NCBI GenBank assembly: GCA_965232265.1
Contig: CBDDPH010000002.1
Location: 2,046,001-2,110,000 of the forward strand
Origin: VXRD01 sp965232265
Lineage (GTDB): Bacteria > Latescibacterota > UBA2968
DNA: 64,000 nucleotides
Direction: 5' to 3'
A program made the position numbers and the translations under genes. The notes beneath the pieces were generated by a model, which was not told the origin of the DNA, ran no database searches, and saw nothing but the letters and a program-made list of their open reading frames with translations. This document shows, in pieces, positions 34,321-41,868 of the stretch (positions within the stretch are counted from its first letter, which is position 1; each line of letters opens with the position of its first letter).

Positions 34321-34800
34321 ATGCACAGATTTCTATTCGTATTCTTTTTACCACTATTTGTCACCTGTGGCGGACAAGAGCAGTCTGCGGATTTGCTATT
34401 TCAAGAAGGCGAACAGGCCACGCACAATATGGCGTCGTATCCCGTAGCCGAGGTCAAATTGGCAGAATTTCTGGCGCGTTTTCCCGACGATCCTCGCGCT
34501 GAAGTGGCGCTACAGGCTCTGGCTCGGGTGTTGATGAATCAACAAAAACACCAAGAAGCCATTGCGCGATACGAAACCCTGATCGCGCGATTTCCTCAAA
34601 GCCGATATTGTGTACAGGCCCAGTTTATGATTGGCTACATCCACGACCAACTCGGCGATTACAAACAAGCGCGGGTAGCCTATCAGCAGGTGATTGATAC
34701 CTACCCAAACTCCGAATTGGCAGATGATGCCAAATTTTCAATCGAAAACCTGGGCAAAGCGCCCGAACAGTGGTTGCGTACCAAACCAACAGATGAATAG
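34321..34800 (+). CDS. TPR-repeat lipoprotein (BamD/YbgF-like)
   Basis: About 159 residues. A short signal peptide with the lipobox 'LFVTC' (MHRFLFVFFLPLFVTCGGQE) predicts a lipid-anchored protein. The mature part has three tetratricopeptide-like units ('AEVKLAEFLARFPDDPRAEV', 'HQEAIARYETLIARFPQS', 'DYKQARVAYQQVIDTYPNSE'), the pattern found in BamD, YbgF and related envelope lipoproteins. It lacks BamD's length, so a scaffold role is all that can be said. The ATG at 34312 sits directly on the AAAGGAG Shine-Dalgarno, hence the start at 34321 with 9-nt spacing is preferred. Confidence 0.78.
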   Translation: MHRFLFVFFLPLFVTCGGQEQSADLLFQEGEQATHNMASYPVAEVKLAEFLARFPDDPRAEVALQALARVLMNQQKHQEAIARYETLIARFPQSRYCVQAQFMIGYIHDQLGDYKQARVAYQQVIDTYPNSELADDAKFSIENLGKAPEQWLRTKPTDE

Positions 34801-34803
34801 TAG

Positions 34804-34824
34804 GGGCAGGTCTTGTGCCTGCCC
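34804..34824. repeat. Short hairpin repeat after the TPR gene
   Basis: GGGCAGG, TCTTGTG, CCTGCCC: a 7-bp stem with a 7-nt loop, preceded by TAG. It may act as a weak terminator but has no T-tract. Confidence 0.6.
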
Positions 34825-34856
34825 ATTGTGTTCCAAATCCATAAGAGAGTAATGCA

Positions 34857-35852
34857 ATGACAGTTGGACAAGATATTCAAGTCATCAATGAACGGGTGGA
34901 ACGCGAAAGCGCGTTTGTCGATCGGTTATTGGCCGAGGTGGGCAAGGTCATTGTCGGACAACAGGATATGATCGAGCGATTGTTAATCGGTCTGTTGTGT
35001 AACGGCCATGTCCTGCTCGAGGGCGTTCCCGGCCTCGCCAAAACTCTGGCCGTCAACTCATTGGCTCAGGCGATTCAGGCGTCTTTTAAGCGCATTCAGT
35101 TTACCCCCGATTTGTTGCCCGCCGACCTGATCGGCACAATGGTCTATCACCGAGAGACGGGCGAATTTATGGCTCAAAAAGGGCCTATTTTTGCCCAACT
35201 CGTACTCGCCGATGAAGTCAATCGCGCACCGTCAAAAGTGCAAAGTGCCATGCTCGAAGCCATGCAAGAGCGCCAAGTTACCATTGGGCACGAAACGTAT
35301 GCCATGCCCGATCCATTTTTGGTGCTGGCCACGCAAAACCCTATCGAACAAGAGGGAACCTATCCACTGCCCGAAGCACAGGTGGATCGCTTCATGTTAA
35401 AAGTGCGGGTAACCTATCCCAATAAACAGGAAGAACGCGCCATTATTGATCGCATGAGCCGCGATACACCTCCTCAAATTGAGACGGTCATAACAACAGA
35501 CGACCTCATTCGTGCGCGGAGTGTAGCCGACGAGATTTACGTGGATGACAAAATCAAAGATTATATCGTCGATCTCGTGTTGGCAACCCGCGATCCGGAG
35601 GCTTATGGTTTGGGTGATTTGCGCGCCCTGATCGAATTTGGCGGATCGCCACGCGCGTCTATCGCCCTTACCCGCGTAGCCAAAGCGCATGCGTTTTTGC
35701 GCCACCGCGGTTATGTCACTCCCGAAGATGTGAAAGCCATCGGCATGGATGTATTGCGCCACCGCGTACTGGTCACTTATGAGGCAGAAGCCGAAGAAAT
35801 TGACGCCGAAGAAATCGCCCGCCAAATATTCGATCACGTTGAAGTGCCGTAG
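34857..35852 (+). CDS. MoxR-type AAA+ ATPase
   Basis: A 331-residue MoxR ATPase. Walker A is 'EGVPGLAKTLAV' (Ala for the usual Gly-Lys preceding residue is normal in MoxR), Walker B 'LVLADEVNRAP', followed by 'KVQSAMLEAMQERQVT' with the sensor 1 'LATQNPIEQEGTYPLPEAQV' and sensor 2 region 'GGSPRASIALTRVAKAHAF'. MoxR proteins act as chaperones that help insert metals or assemble complexes, normally together with a DUF58/von Willebrand-type partner. The DUF58 gene follows 143 bp later, so the pair is intact in order, but the partner is frameshifted here. Confidence 0.95.
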   Translation: MTVGQDIQVINERVERESAFVDRLLAEVGKVIVGQQDMIERLLIGLLCNGHVLLEGVPGLAKTLAVNSLAQAIQASFKRIQFTPDLLPADLIGTMVYHRETGEFMAQKGPIFAQLVLADEVNRAPSKVQSAMLEAMQERQVTIGHETYAMPDPFLVLATQNPIEQEGTYPLPEAQVDRFMLKVRVTYPNKQEERAIIDRMSRDTPPQIETVITTDDLIRARSVADEIYVDDKIKDYIVDLVLATRDPEAYGLGDLRALIEFGGSPRASIALTRVAKAHAFLRHRGYVTPEDVKAIGMDVLRHRVLVTYEAEAEEIDAEEIARQIFDHVEVP

Positions 35853-35872
35853 AGGCGGTGAGACATAACCTA

Positions 35873-35991
35873 CCCCCGGCCCCTTCCTCTCAGGAAGGGG
35901 AGCAAAGCGAATTGACATGATACCTTATTTTGCCTGTCAATCTCATTTGACACTCCCCCTTTCCTTGCAGGAGAGGGGCCGGGGGAAGAGG
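35873..35991. repeat. MITE-like imperfect inverted repeat upstream of the DUF58 gene
   Basis: A left arm CCCCCGGCCCCTTCCTCTC (35873-35891) is followed by GGAAGGGGAG. The right half has CTCCCCCTTTCC and ends GAGAGGGGCCGGGGG (35971-35985). The two halves are near-complementary over about 30 bp each, around a roughly 50-bp centre that itself has TTGACA.../TGTCAA. The element ends against the DUF58 start, and GGGGGAAGAGG (35981-35991) can serve as its Shine-Dalgarno. Confidence 0.75.
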
Positions 35992-35995
35992 TCTT

Positions 35996-36879
35996 ATGAT
36001 CCCAACTGAAATCCTCAAAAAAGTGAAACGCATTGAGTTGCGCACGCGCAATCTGGTGAACACGATTTTTGCCGGCGAGTACCATTCGGTATTTAAAGGC
36101 AGGGGGATGGCGTTTGCCGAAGTGCGAGAATATCAGCCTGGCGATGATGTTCGCACAATCGACTGGAACGTGACAGCGCGTATGGATGATCCCTTTGTCA
36201 AGGTGTTCGACGAAGAGCGCGAACTCACCGTGATATTGATGGTGGATGCGAGTGCGTCGGGCGACTTTGGAACGGTGTCGCAAATGAAAGGCGAGATAGG
36301 TGCTGAGATTTGCGCTCTGCTCGCCTTTTCCGCAATTCAGAATAACGATCGCGTGGGACTGATCATTTTTACCGACGAAGTCGAGTTATTTATTCCCCCC
36401 AAAAAGGGCAAAAAGCATGTATTGCGCGTCATTAGAGAGTTGTTGTACTTTCAACCCTCGGGACGCGGTACAAATATCGATGCGGCATTGGAATATCTTA
36501 AATCGCGTGACTTATCAGGCGCAGTGTGGTGTTTCTGGTATCGGATTTTTTTGCTTCCGACTATGAAAAAGCACTGCGCGTTGCCAATCGGCGTCACGAC
36601 CTGATAGCAATCGCACTGGAAGATCCGCGGGAATACGATCTACCTGCAATTGGCATAGTGGAACTGGAAGATGCCGAGACGGGCGAAGGCATACTGGTCG
36701 ATTTTGGCGATGCAGCAGTGCGCGAAGCCTTTCAAAAGCTGACGCGAAAAGAGCGCGATGACCGCGAAGCGTTGTTTCAGCGTATGGGCTTAGACGCTGT
36801 AAATATTTCGACTCAAGGGGCGTATCACGAACCGTTGATGCAATTTTTCAGGATGCGGGCAAAAAAAATTAAGAGATAA
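35996..36879 (+). pseudogene. DUF58 (MoxR-associated, vWA-like) protein gene with a frameshift
   Basis: Two reading frames together make one DUF58 protein of about 294 residues. 35996-36522 encodes the N-terminal part ('FKGRGMAFAEVREYQPGDDV', 'RTIDWNVTARMDDPFVKVF', 'ERELTVILMVDASASGDFGT', 'GRGTNIDAALEYLKSRDLSG'). The expected continuation 'VFLVSDFFASDYEKALRVAN' and 'RRHDLIAIALEDPREYDLPA' is in another frame from about 36526 to 36879. The break is at about 36520-36530, where the reading frame must shift by one (one base lost, or two gained, near GCAGTGTGGTG). It may be a real mutation, a sequencing error, or programmed shifting, though no slippery sequence is apparent. The N-terminal start at 35996 abuts the MITE-like repeat. 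Confidence 0.85.
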
Positions 36880-36889
36880 GGAGCAGGAC

Positions 36890-37816
36890 GTGATAGAAGT
36901 TGATCGCCTGACAAAGCGATACGGCGCATTTACGGCTGTTGACGACATTTCGTTTCAAGTGGGTAAGGGCGAAATTGTCGGTTTTCTGGGGCCAAATGGC
37001 GCGGGCAAAACCACGACCATGCGCGTACTCACCTGTTTTTTGCCCGCCACAGAAGGCACGGCGCGCATTGCCGGCTACGACATTTTTGACTACCCATTAG
37101 AAGTCAAAAAACGCATTGGATATTTGCCCGAATTGCCACCCCTGTACCGCGATATGCGCGTGCGTACATACCTGGCGTTTATCGCTAAAATAAAAGGCGT
37201 TGCGCCAAAAGAATCCAGACGGCGAATTGATGAAGTCGTCGTTCAATGCGGGCTTGTGGATCGCACCGAGCAACTCATCGGTCATTTATCTAAAGGATAT
37301 CGGCAACGGGTAGGGCTTGCACAGGCGATATTGCACAACCCAGAAGTAATCATCATGGACGAGCCTACTTCGGGTCTCGATCCCAATCAGATCATCGAAG
37401 TGCGGCAATTGATCCGCGAACTCGCCCAGGAGCGCACGGTGATTTTGAGCACGCATATCTTGCCCGAAGTTGAAATGACCTGCAATCGCGTAATCATTAT
37501 CCACGAAGGTAGGATTGTCGCTGTTGATACCCCTGAAAATCTCACGGCGAATATGCGCGACACAACGCGATTTTTTGTTGGGATATCGGGCGATATAGCC
37601 ATTGCCGCCAAAGCCATTGCCACTATTGAAGGCGTTAGCGATGTGACGCGAACAAACAATGGGCTGCACGTCCATTGGCCGGCTAAAGCGGATTTGAGTG
37701 CCGCAGTATCGGCCCGCATTGTCGAATTGGGCCTGGGACTGGTGGAAATGAAACGTGAAGCCATGTCTTTGGAAGAAATTTTTCACGCGCTGACCATGCA
37801 GGAGGATGAGGTCTGA
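36890..37816 (+). CDS. ABC-2 type ATP-binding protein (GldA-like)
   Basis: A 308-residue ABC ATPase with Walker A 'GPNGAGKTTTMRVL', signature 'LSKGYRQRVGLAQAI', Walker B 'VIIMDEPTSGLDPNQ' and the switch 'LSTHILPEV'. A C-terminal extension of about 80 residues ('FFVGISGDIAIAAKAIATIE' onward) is typical of ABC-2 exporters such as GldA/CcmA. The start is GTG at 36890 with AAGGAG upstream. Its permease gene starts inside its stop codon (TGATG). In Bacteroidetes such pairs (GldA-GldF-GldG) are linked to gliding; similar non-gliding pairs occur widely, so the substrate here is unknown. Confidence 0.9.
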   Translation: MIEVDRLTKRYGAFTAVDDISFQVGKGEIVGFLGPNGAGKTTTMRVLTCFLPATEGTARIAGYDIFDYPLEVKKRIGYLPELPPLYRDMRVRTYLAFIAKIKGVAPKESRRRIDEVVVQCGLVDRTEQLIGHLSKGYRQRVGLAQAILHNPEVIIMDEPTSGLDPNQIIEVRQLIRELAQERTVILSTHILPEVEMTCNRVIIIHEGRIVAVDTPENLTANMRDTTRFFVGISGDIAIAAKAIATIEGVSDVTRTNNGLHVHWPAKADLSAAVSARIVELGLGLVEMKREAMSLEEIFHALTMQEDEV

Positions 37817-38589
37817 TGGACAATATAATGGCAATTTTCGGCAAAGAGATGCGGTCGTATTTTGGTTCGCCAATCGCTTATGTGATGGCCGGCGTGTTTT
37901 TGCTCTTTAGCGGCTTTGTTTTTCGCAACCAGTTGCTCGAATTTCACGATATGACCGTCTATATGAAATTGGCAGAACGCGAAGAAAAAATGCTACTCAA
38001 CGTCAATACAGAGGTTGTCACACCATTCTTTGAATTTCAGACTTTTATCTGGATGATTGTGATTCCAATGCTCACGATGCGTCTCTACGCGGAGGAAAAA
38101 CGCGGGGGCACGTATGAGTTGTTGATGACCTCGCCGATAACTTCAGCACAAATTTTGATAGGCAAATTTCTCGCGTGTTATGTCTTATATTTGCTGATTG
38201 AAATAATGGCCTTCGGCTATATTGGCATACTGTCCATGCACGCGCAATTAGACTGGGGTCCCATTTTTTCCGGCGCCCTATCTGTGGTGCTGATTGGCGC
38301 CACATTTATCAGCGTGGGCATTTTGGCGTCGTCTTTGACTGAGAACCAGATTATCGCGGCTGTGTTGTCTTTTTTCTTTTTAATTCTATTGTGGATTATC
38401 GATTGGGCCGCGCGTTTTGCCAGCGACATATTTTTTGTTATTTTGAAATTTCTCTCCCTTATCGAACACACCCGAGACATGATTCAAGGTGTTGTCGATA
38501 CCCACGACATCGTATTTTTTGTTAGTGCGGCGGCTTTTTTTCTCTTTTTAACACATACGGTACTCGAATCGCGCAGGTGGAGAACATAA
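37816..38589 (+). CDS. ABC-2 type permease (GldF/NosY-like)
   Basis: A 257-residue permease with six predicted helices and the ABC-2 'EKRGGTYELLMTSPIT' element between helices 2 and 3, which couples to the ATPase. The N-terminus 'IFGKEMRSYFGSPIAYVMAG' followed by a short periplasmic loop and 'WMIVIPMLTMRLYAEEKRGG' resembles GldF and NosY. Canonical gld operons continue with the auxiliary gldG, but here the gene is followed 2 bp later by a 104-bp tandem repeat and then an unrelated oxidoreductase, so the third component is missing or unlinked. The C-terminus is 'FFVSAAAFFLFLTHTVLESR'. Confidence 0.88.
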   Translation: MDNIMAIFGKEMRSYFGSPIAYVMAGVFLLFSGFVFRNQLLEFHDMTVYMKLAEREEKMLLNVNTEVVTPFFEFQTFIWMIVIPMLTMRLYAEEKRGGTYELLMTSPITSAQILIGKFLACYVLYLLIEIMAFGYIGILSMHAQLDWGPIFSGALSVVLIGATFISVGILASSLTENQIIAAVLSFFFLILLWIIDWAARFASDIFFVILKFLSLIEHTRDMIQGVVDTHDIVFFVSAAAFFLFLTHTVLESRRWRT

Positions 38590-38590
38590 G

Positions 38591-38694
38591 TGTGAAGTAT
38601 GAAGTGTGAAGTATGAAGTGTGAAGTATGAAGTGTGAAGTATGAAGTGTGAAGTATGAAGTGTGAAGTATGAAGTGTGAAGTATGAAGTGTGAA
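38591..38694. repeat. Tandem repeat, 7.4 copies of a 14-bp unit
   Basis: Seven exact units TGTGAAGTATGAAG plus a partial TGTGAA, without substitution. It starts 2 bp after the stop of the ABC permease gene. One more related unit is at 3496-3513. Frames on the opposite strand encode HTS-rich repeats, which I regard as noise. Confidence 0.97.
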
Positions 38695-38751
38695 ATCCCA
38701 ACCCAAACTCTGTGAAAACGCCATTCGTCTATTCGCACAAAGGACATTATT

Positions 38752-39747
38752 ATGAAAATCGGTATTATGGGCCTGCACTACGGACATATAAGCGGTATGT
38801 TTCACTCGGCAGTCAACGCGCCAAATGGCGAAATCGTCGGCATTGTAGAATCCGATGACGCACTCTGCGAAAAATATACTGCAGACCGCAACATCACCCG
38901 CTTTGCCACGCTCGACCTGATGCTCGAAAAAGCAAAACCCGACCTGGTAATAGAGGGACTTGAACATCACAAAAAAACGCGTGTCATTGAAACGTGTGCC
39001 GCAGCTGGCGTCCACATGCTACTCGACAAACCGCTCTGCCGAACGACGGAAGAATTACAACGCATCAAAGCTGCTGTTGCAAAAAACAATATCAAGCTCT
39101 CCACCTTTTTCACCTCTCGCAGTTATGGCGCCTTTATCGCGTTGAGGCAGGCGATTCAAAACGGCGATTTGGGCGACCTCATAAGCCTCATCACCACACA
39201 TCCGCACAAACTCGGCGCCAATCCCCCTGCACTCTACTTCGATGCTGACAAATATGTGGGTACATTCCACGACCTGGCGGGTCACGGGGTGGACCAGGTT
39301 CGCTGGCTCACCGGCGCAGAATACACGGATGTTCACGCGCTCGGCACACTCAAAAAACACATCGACACGGGCCTCATATTCGATCACGTCCAGGCTTCGT
39401 TTCAACTCGACAATGGCGCACTGGCCACCGCCACTGCCGATTGGCTCACCCCAAATGATGCGCGATCTTTTGGCGACACGCGATTCATTATTATGGGCAC
39501 CGAAGGTTCGGCACACTTGCGTGCCTATGCCGACGATCACGTGCTCATTGTCTCCAATAAATCGGGCACTTACGAACCCAAACTCCCTCCCTCAACTAAT
39601 CACGCATTTGTCGAAAATATGATCGATGCACTCTCGCGTGGCGAAGAAAACTCAATCTCAACAGGCGATACCCTCGCCGTTGCCAATGCCTGTATCAAAG
39701 CCGAAGAATCGGCGCGAGAAGGTGGAAAATTTCTGACGATCAGATAG
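38752..39747 (+). CDS. Gfo/Idh/MocA family oxidoreductase
   Basis: A 331-residue NAD(P)-dependent oxidoreductase. It opens with a Rossmann strand 'MKIGIMGLHYGHISGM', where the usual GxGxxG is GLHYGH. The 'EGLEHHKKTRVIETCAAAGV' and 'HMLLDKPLCRTTEE' segments follow, with DKP in place of the family's EKP. The C-terminal domain holds 'DLAGHGVDQVRWLTGAEYTD', in which His and Asp are the usual catalytic positions. Substrates of the family are sugars, inositols and related alcohols; no substrate is inferable. It is separated from the ABC permease by the tandem repeat and has its own AAAGGA ribosome-binding site. A minus-strand terminator follows, so it is probably monocistronic. Confidence 0.9.
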   Translation: MKIGIMGLHYGHISGMFHSAVNAPNGEIVGIVESDDALCEKYTADRNITRFATLDLMLEKAKPDLVIEGLEHHKKTRVIETCAAAGVHMLLDKPLCRTTEELQRIKAAVAKNNIKLSTFFTSRSYGAFIALRQAIQNGDLGDLISLITTHPHKLGANPPALYFDADKYVGTFHDLAGHGVDQVRWLTGAEYTDVHALGTLKKHIDTGLIFDHVQASFQLDNGALATATADWLTPNDARSFGDTRFIIMGTEGSAHLRAYADDHVLIVSNKSGTYEPKLPPSTNHAFVENMIDALSRGEENSISTGDTLAVANACIKAEESAREGGKFLTIR

Positions 39748-39753
39748 TAGCAC

Positions 39754-39788
39754 ACAAAAAAACAGTAGCAGGAATATCCTGCTACTGT
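39754..39788 (-). terminator. Intrinsic terminator of the Rieske-fusion gene
   Basis: On the minus strand ACAGTAGCAGGA (39788-39777) pairs with TCCTGCTACTGT (39773-39762) over a 3-nt loop, followed by TTTTTT. The 12-bp stem is perfect. Confidence 0.85.
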
Positions 39789-39823
39789 CTGTTCAGCCCT
39801 CTGCCTTCACCTTGCCCCTTGTC

Positions 39824-41677
39824 CTAATTATCATCATCCCGCTCGCTTAGCAGTTCCCCGCGCTGCAACCGTTCCGCATTCTCCGTGGACCACAGAATCC
39901 CCTTCATCACCTTCTGGGCAGTAATATACCGGGTCGCCGCCAGCAGGTGCATGCGCTTCTCCTTCGGATCGTCCGACAGGTCGTAGTGCCGGAATGCCAC
40001 CTCCAACACCTGGAACATGTGCAACTCCGCATCCTCGCGCAGCATAATATGTGCCAAAGTATGCCTGAGCTTCGTGATATCGTATCCTTCCTCCAGGTAC
40101 TGGCTTACCAGCACCTCCGCCTCGAAGACCTTCTGGAAATCCGCAAACTCCTGTAGCCGGTCCAACATCTTGTCCTCAGACGCGAACGTCTCGTCCAGCC
40201 GCTGTCCTTCCCTCGGCAGGCGGGCCGCTGGCATGTTGAGCCAGCGCAAATAGGTCATAAACACAGCGCCGTGGAAAATACCGCGCAAAAGCTCTGCGCT
40301 CGGCGCCAGGTGGAAAGCGCGATAGAGGGCATGGGCATAAGAGTAAATATTCGCCACATCGTGCCAGTCCCCCTCGTTCTTGAGGTGGAACCGCGCCGTG
40401 CGGATGGCCCCGGCATAGGTCATCGCCCGGCAGATATCCGTAGGCTTCACACCCTCGCGCAGTTTGTCTTCGATCTCGGCGACAATCGGCTTGAACTCCT
40501 CCCCCAGCAGCGTCTGCGTAAAAGCAGAAATATCCAGCGGTGCCTCGTTCTCCTGGTTCGCTTCCCACATATCGTCCAGACGGGTAAAAATATCTTCCAG
40601 GACCGGCACGCTGTCTTCCCAGCGGGCGGTCTCCTCGTGTCGTTCCCTGCCCACTAAATCTACCACGATCGGTCGCAAAATCTCATTTGCCCCTTCCCAA
40701 TCTACATAATCTAAGGCCTCGAACATCTTATTCGCGAAATCGAGCGCGTGACCGTCCCCGGTAAAATAGAAATCCGTCGCCGTGGTAAAAACGATATCCG
40801 CAATCTCTTCTGGTGAATATCCACGGTCGTACAGGGTCATCAGAATACGCTGTGCAGCGCTGCTGCTGCGCTGATCCACCAGCCGCCGGAACCAGCGTTT
40901 GAGGGTCGCCAGGTCCGGTTCGTCCGATGTTTTGGGCAAAGGGAAACCCTGCCGCCGCGAACCTCCTGATGTGCGTCTGGAAATCTGTGTCAGCCCGTGG
41001 ACCAGGAAAAGATTGTGGTCCCTCTCATCTACATCTTCCAACATATTTGCAGCCAGTGTCAAAATGGCCACCCCCGATGACCAACCCTCATTCGATTTAT
41101 ATGCCCCGTAAAAAAGTCCCTGCTGGATCATCTCCTGAGGCGTGGCGCCCGCAGCCTTTAGCGCGGTAATCGCCTTGGCAATCAGGAGCGAACTCCGATC
41201 TTTCAGTCCCTGCTCAAGAATATACTTCCCCCGGTCAATCTGCCGGCGTCTGGCCGCCTCTTTTTCGCCCGGCGCAAGCCCTATGTACAGATACCCGTCG
41301 TCCCGCACCTCCACGGGAAAGCTCTTCAGATCGTTTCCAGCTCCGGAGGTTATGAAACAGCCGCCCGTCTTAAGGTCAAACTCCCAGTGGTGCCAGTGAC
41401 AGATCAGGACCCCGTCCCGAACGCTGCCTTCGGACATCGGATATCCCATGTGCGGACAGCGGTTATCTACCGCATTGAACTCCCCCTCGTAGCGGAAAAC
41501 GGCGATGTGGGTGCCCGCCACCGTGAACGGCTTCCCTTCGCCTTCTTCAAAATCATCAGCAGAGCACAATTTGTGATACACCAGATTGCCCGGATCCACC
41601 TCCGGAGAAACATCCAGGGTCATATCCCCGTCCATCAGTCGATCCTGGAAACTTTGAGTAGCGATAGCCATAACCAT
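39824..41677 (-). CDS. Rieske [2Fe-2S] protein with a large helical C-terminal domain
   Basis: A 617-residue fusion. Residues about 35-125 are a complete Rieske ferredoxin-like domain: Cys74-x-His76 in 'CPHMGYP' and Cys93-x2-His96 in 'CHWHHWEF', with a 16-residue gap, bind the cluster. Residues about 140-617 are almost wholly alpha-helical, with 'MIQQGLFYGAYKSNEGWSSG', 'GLTQISRRTSG' and several His/Asp/Glu-rich helices ('KLRHTLAHIMLREDAELHMF'). I recognise no catalytic family for it, and it has no dioxygenase mononuclear iron motif. It may be a Rieske electron carrier fused to a dedicated oxidoreductase. No partner reductase gene adjoins. The start is ATG 41677 (or 41671), after GAGGGGGT. Confidence 0.75.
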   Translation of the reverse strand: MVMAIATQSFQDRLMDGDMTLDVSPEVDPGNLVYHKLCSADDFEEGEGKPFTVAGTHIAVFRYEGEFNAVDNRCPHMGYPMSEGSVRDGVLICHWHHWEFDLKTGGCFITSGAGNDLKSFPVEVRDDGYLYIGLAPGEKEAARRRQIDRGKYILEQGLKDRSSLLIAKAITALKAAGATPQEMIQQGLFYGAYKSNEGWSSGVAILTLAANMLEDVDERDHNLFLVHGLTQISRRTSGGSRRQGFPLPKTSDEPDLATLKRWFRRLVDQRSSSAAQRILMTLYDRGYSPEEIADIVFTTATDFYFTGDGHALDFANKMFEALDYVDWEGANEILRPIVVDLVGRERHEETARWEDSVPVLEDIFTRLDDMWEANQENEAPLDISAFTQTLLGEEFKPIVAEIEDKLREGVKPTDICRAMTYAGAIRTARFHLKNEGDWHDVANIYSYAHALYRAFHLAPSAELLRGIFHGAVFMTYLRWLNMPAARLPREGQRLDETFASEDKMLDRLQEFADFQKVFEAEVLVSQYLEEGYDITKLRHTLAHIMLREDAELHMFQVLEVAFRHYDLSDDPKEKRMHLLAATRYITAQKVMKGILWSTENAERLQRGELLSERDDDN

Positions 41678-41792
41678 ACCCCCTCGAAAATAATAATACT
41701 GGCCTATAGTAGAAAAAAGATAATAGATTAAAACCGCAAATCAAGCAATCCTTTCTCCCCTTCCTTCAAAATACAGATCACCCAAAAAACCA

Positions 41793-41821
41793 TTGACAGG
41801 TGCTCTCCACCGCTTTATTAT
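41793..41821 (+). promoter_or_regulatory. Sigma70-type promoter of the ATP-grasp/alpha-E/transglutaminase operon
   Basis: TTGACA (41793-41798), a 17-bp spacer and TATTAT (41816-41821). Transcription would start about 40 bp before the first ATP-grasp gene. Confidence 0.78.
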
Positions 41822-41868
41822 TTTTTCTACCACGTCACGTAAGTCTTCTTTTCATAGATGGTGAACAC

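Noticed and set aside
38591..38694. Possible CRISPR array from tandem direct repeats
   Set aside because: The repeats are head-to-tail with no spacers, the unit is only 14 bp and no cas gene is in the window.
38484..39015. Minus-strand frames with HTSYFTLHTSHFILH-type repeats
   Set aside because: They read through the 14-bp tandem repeat, which stays open in frame, and overlap the ABC permease and Gfo/Idh genes; they look like artefacts.
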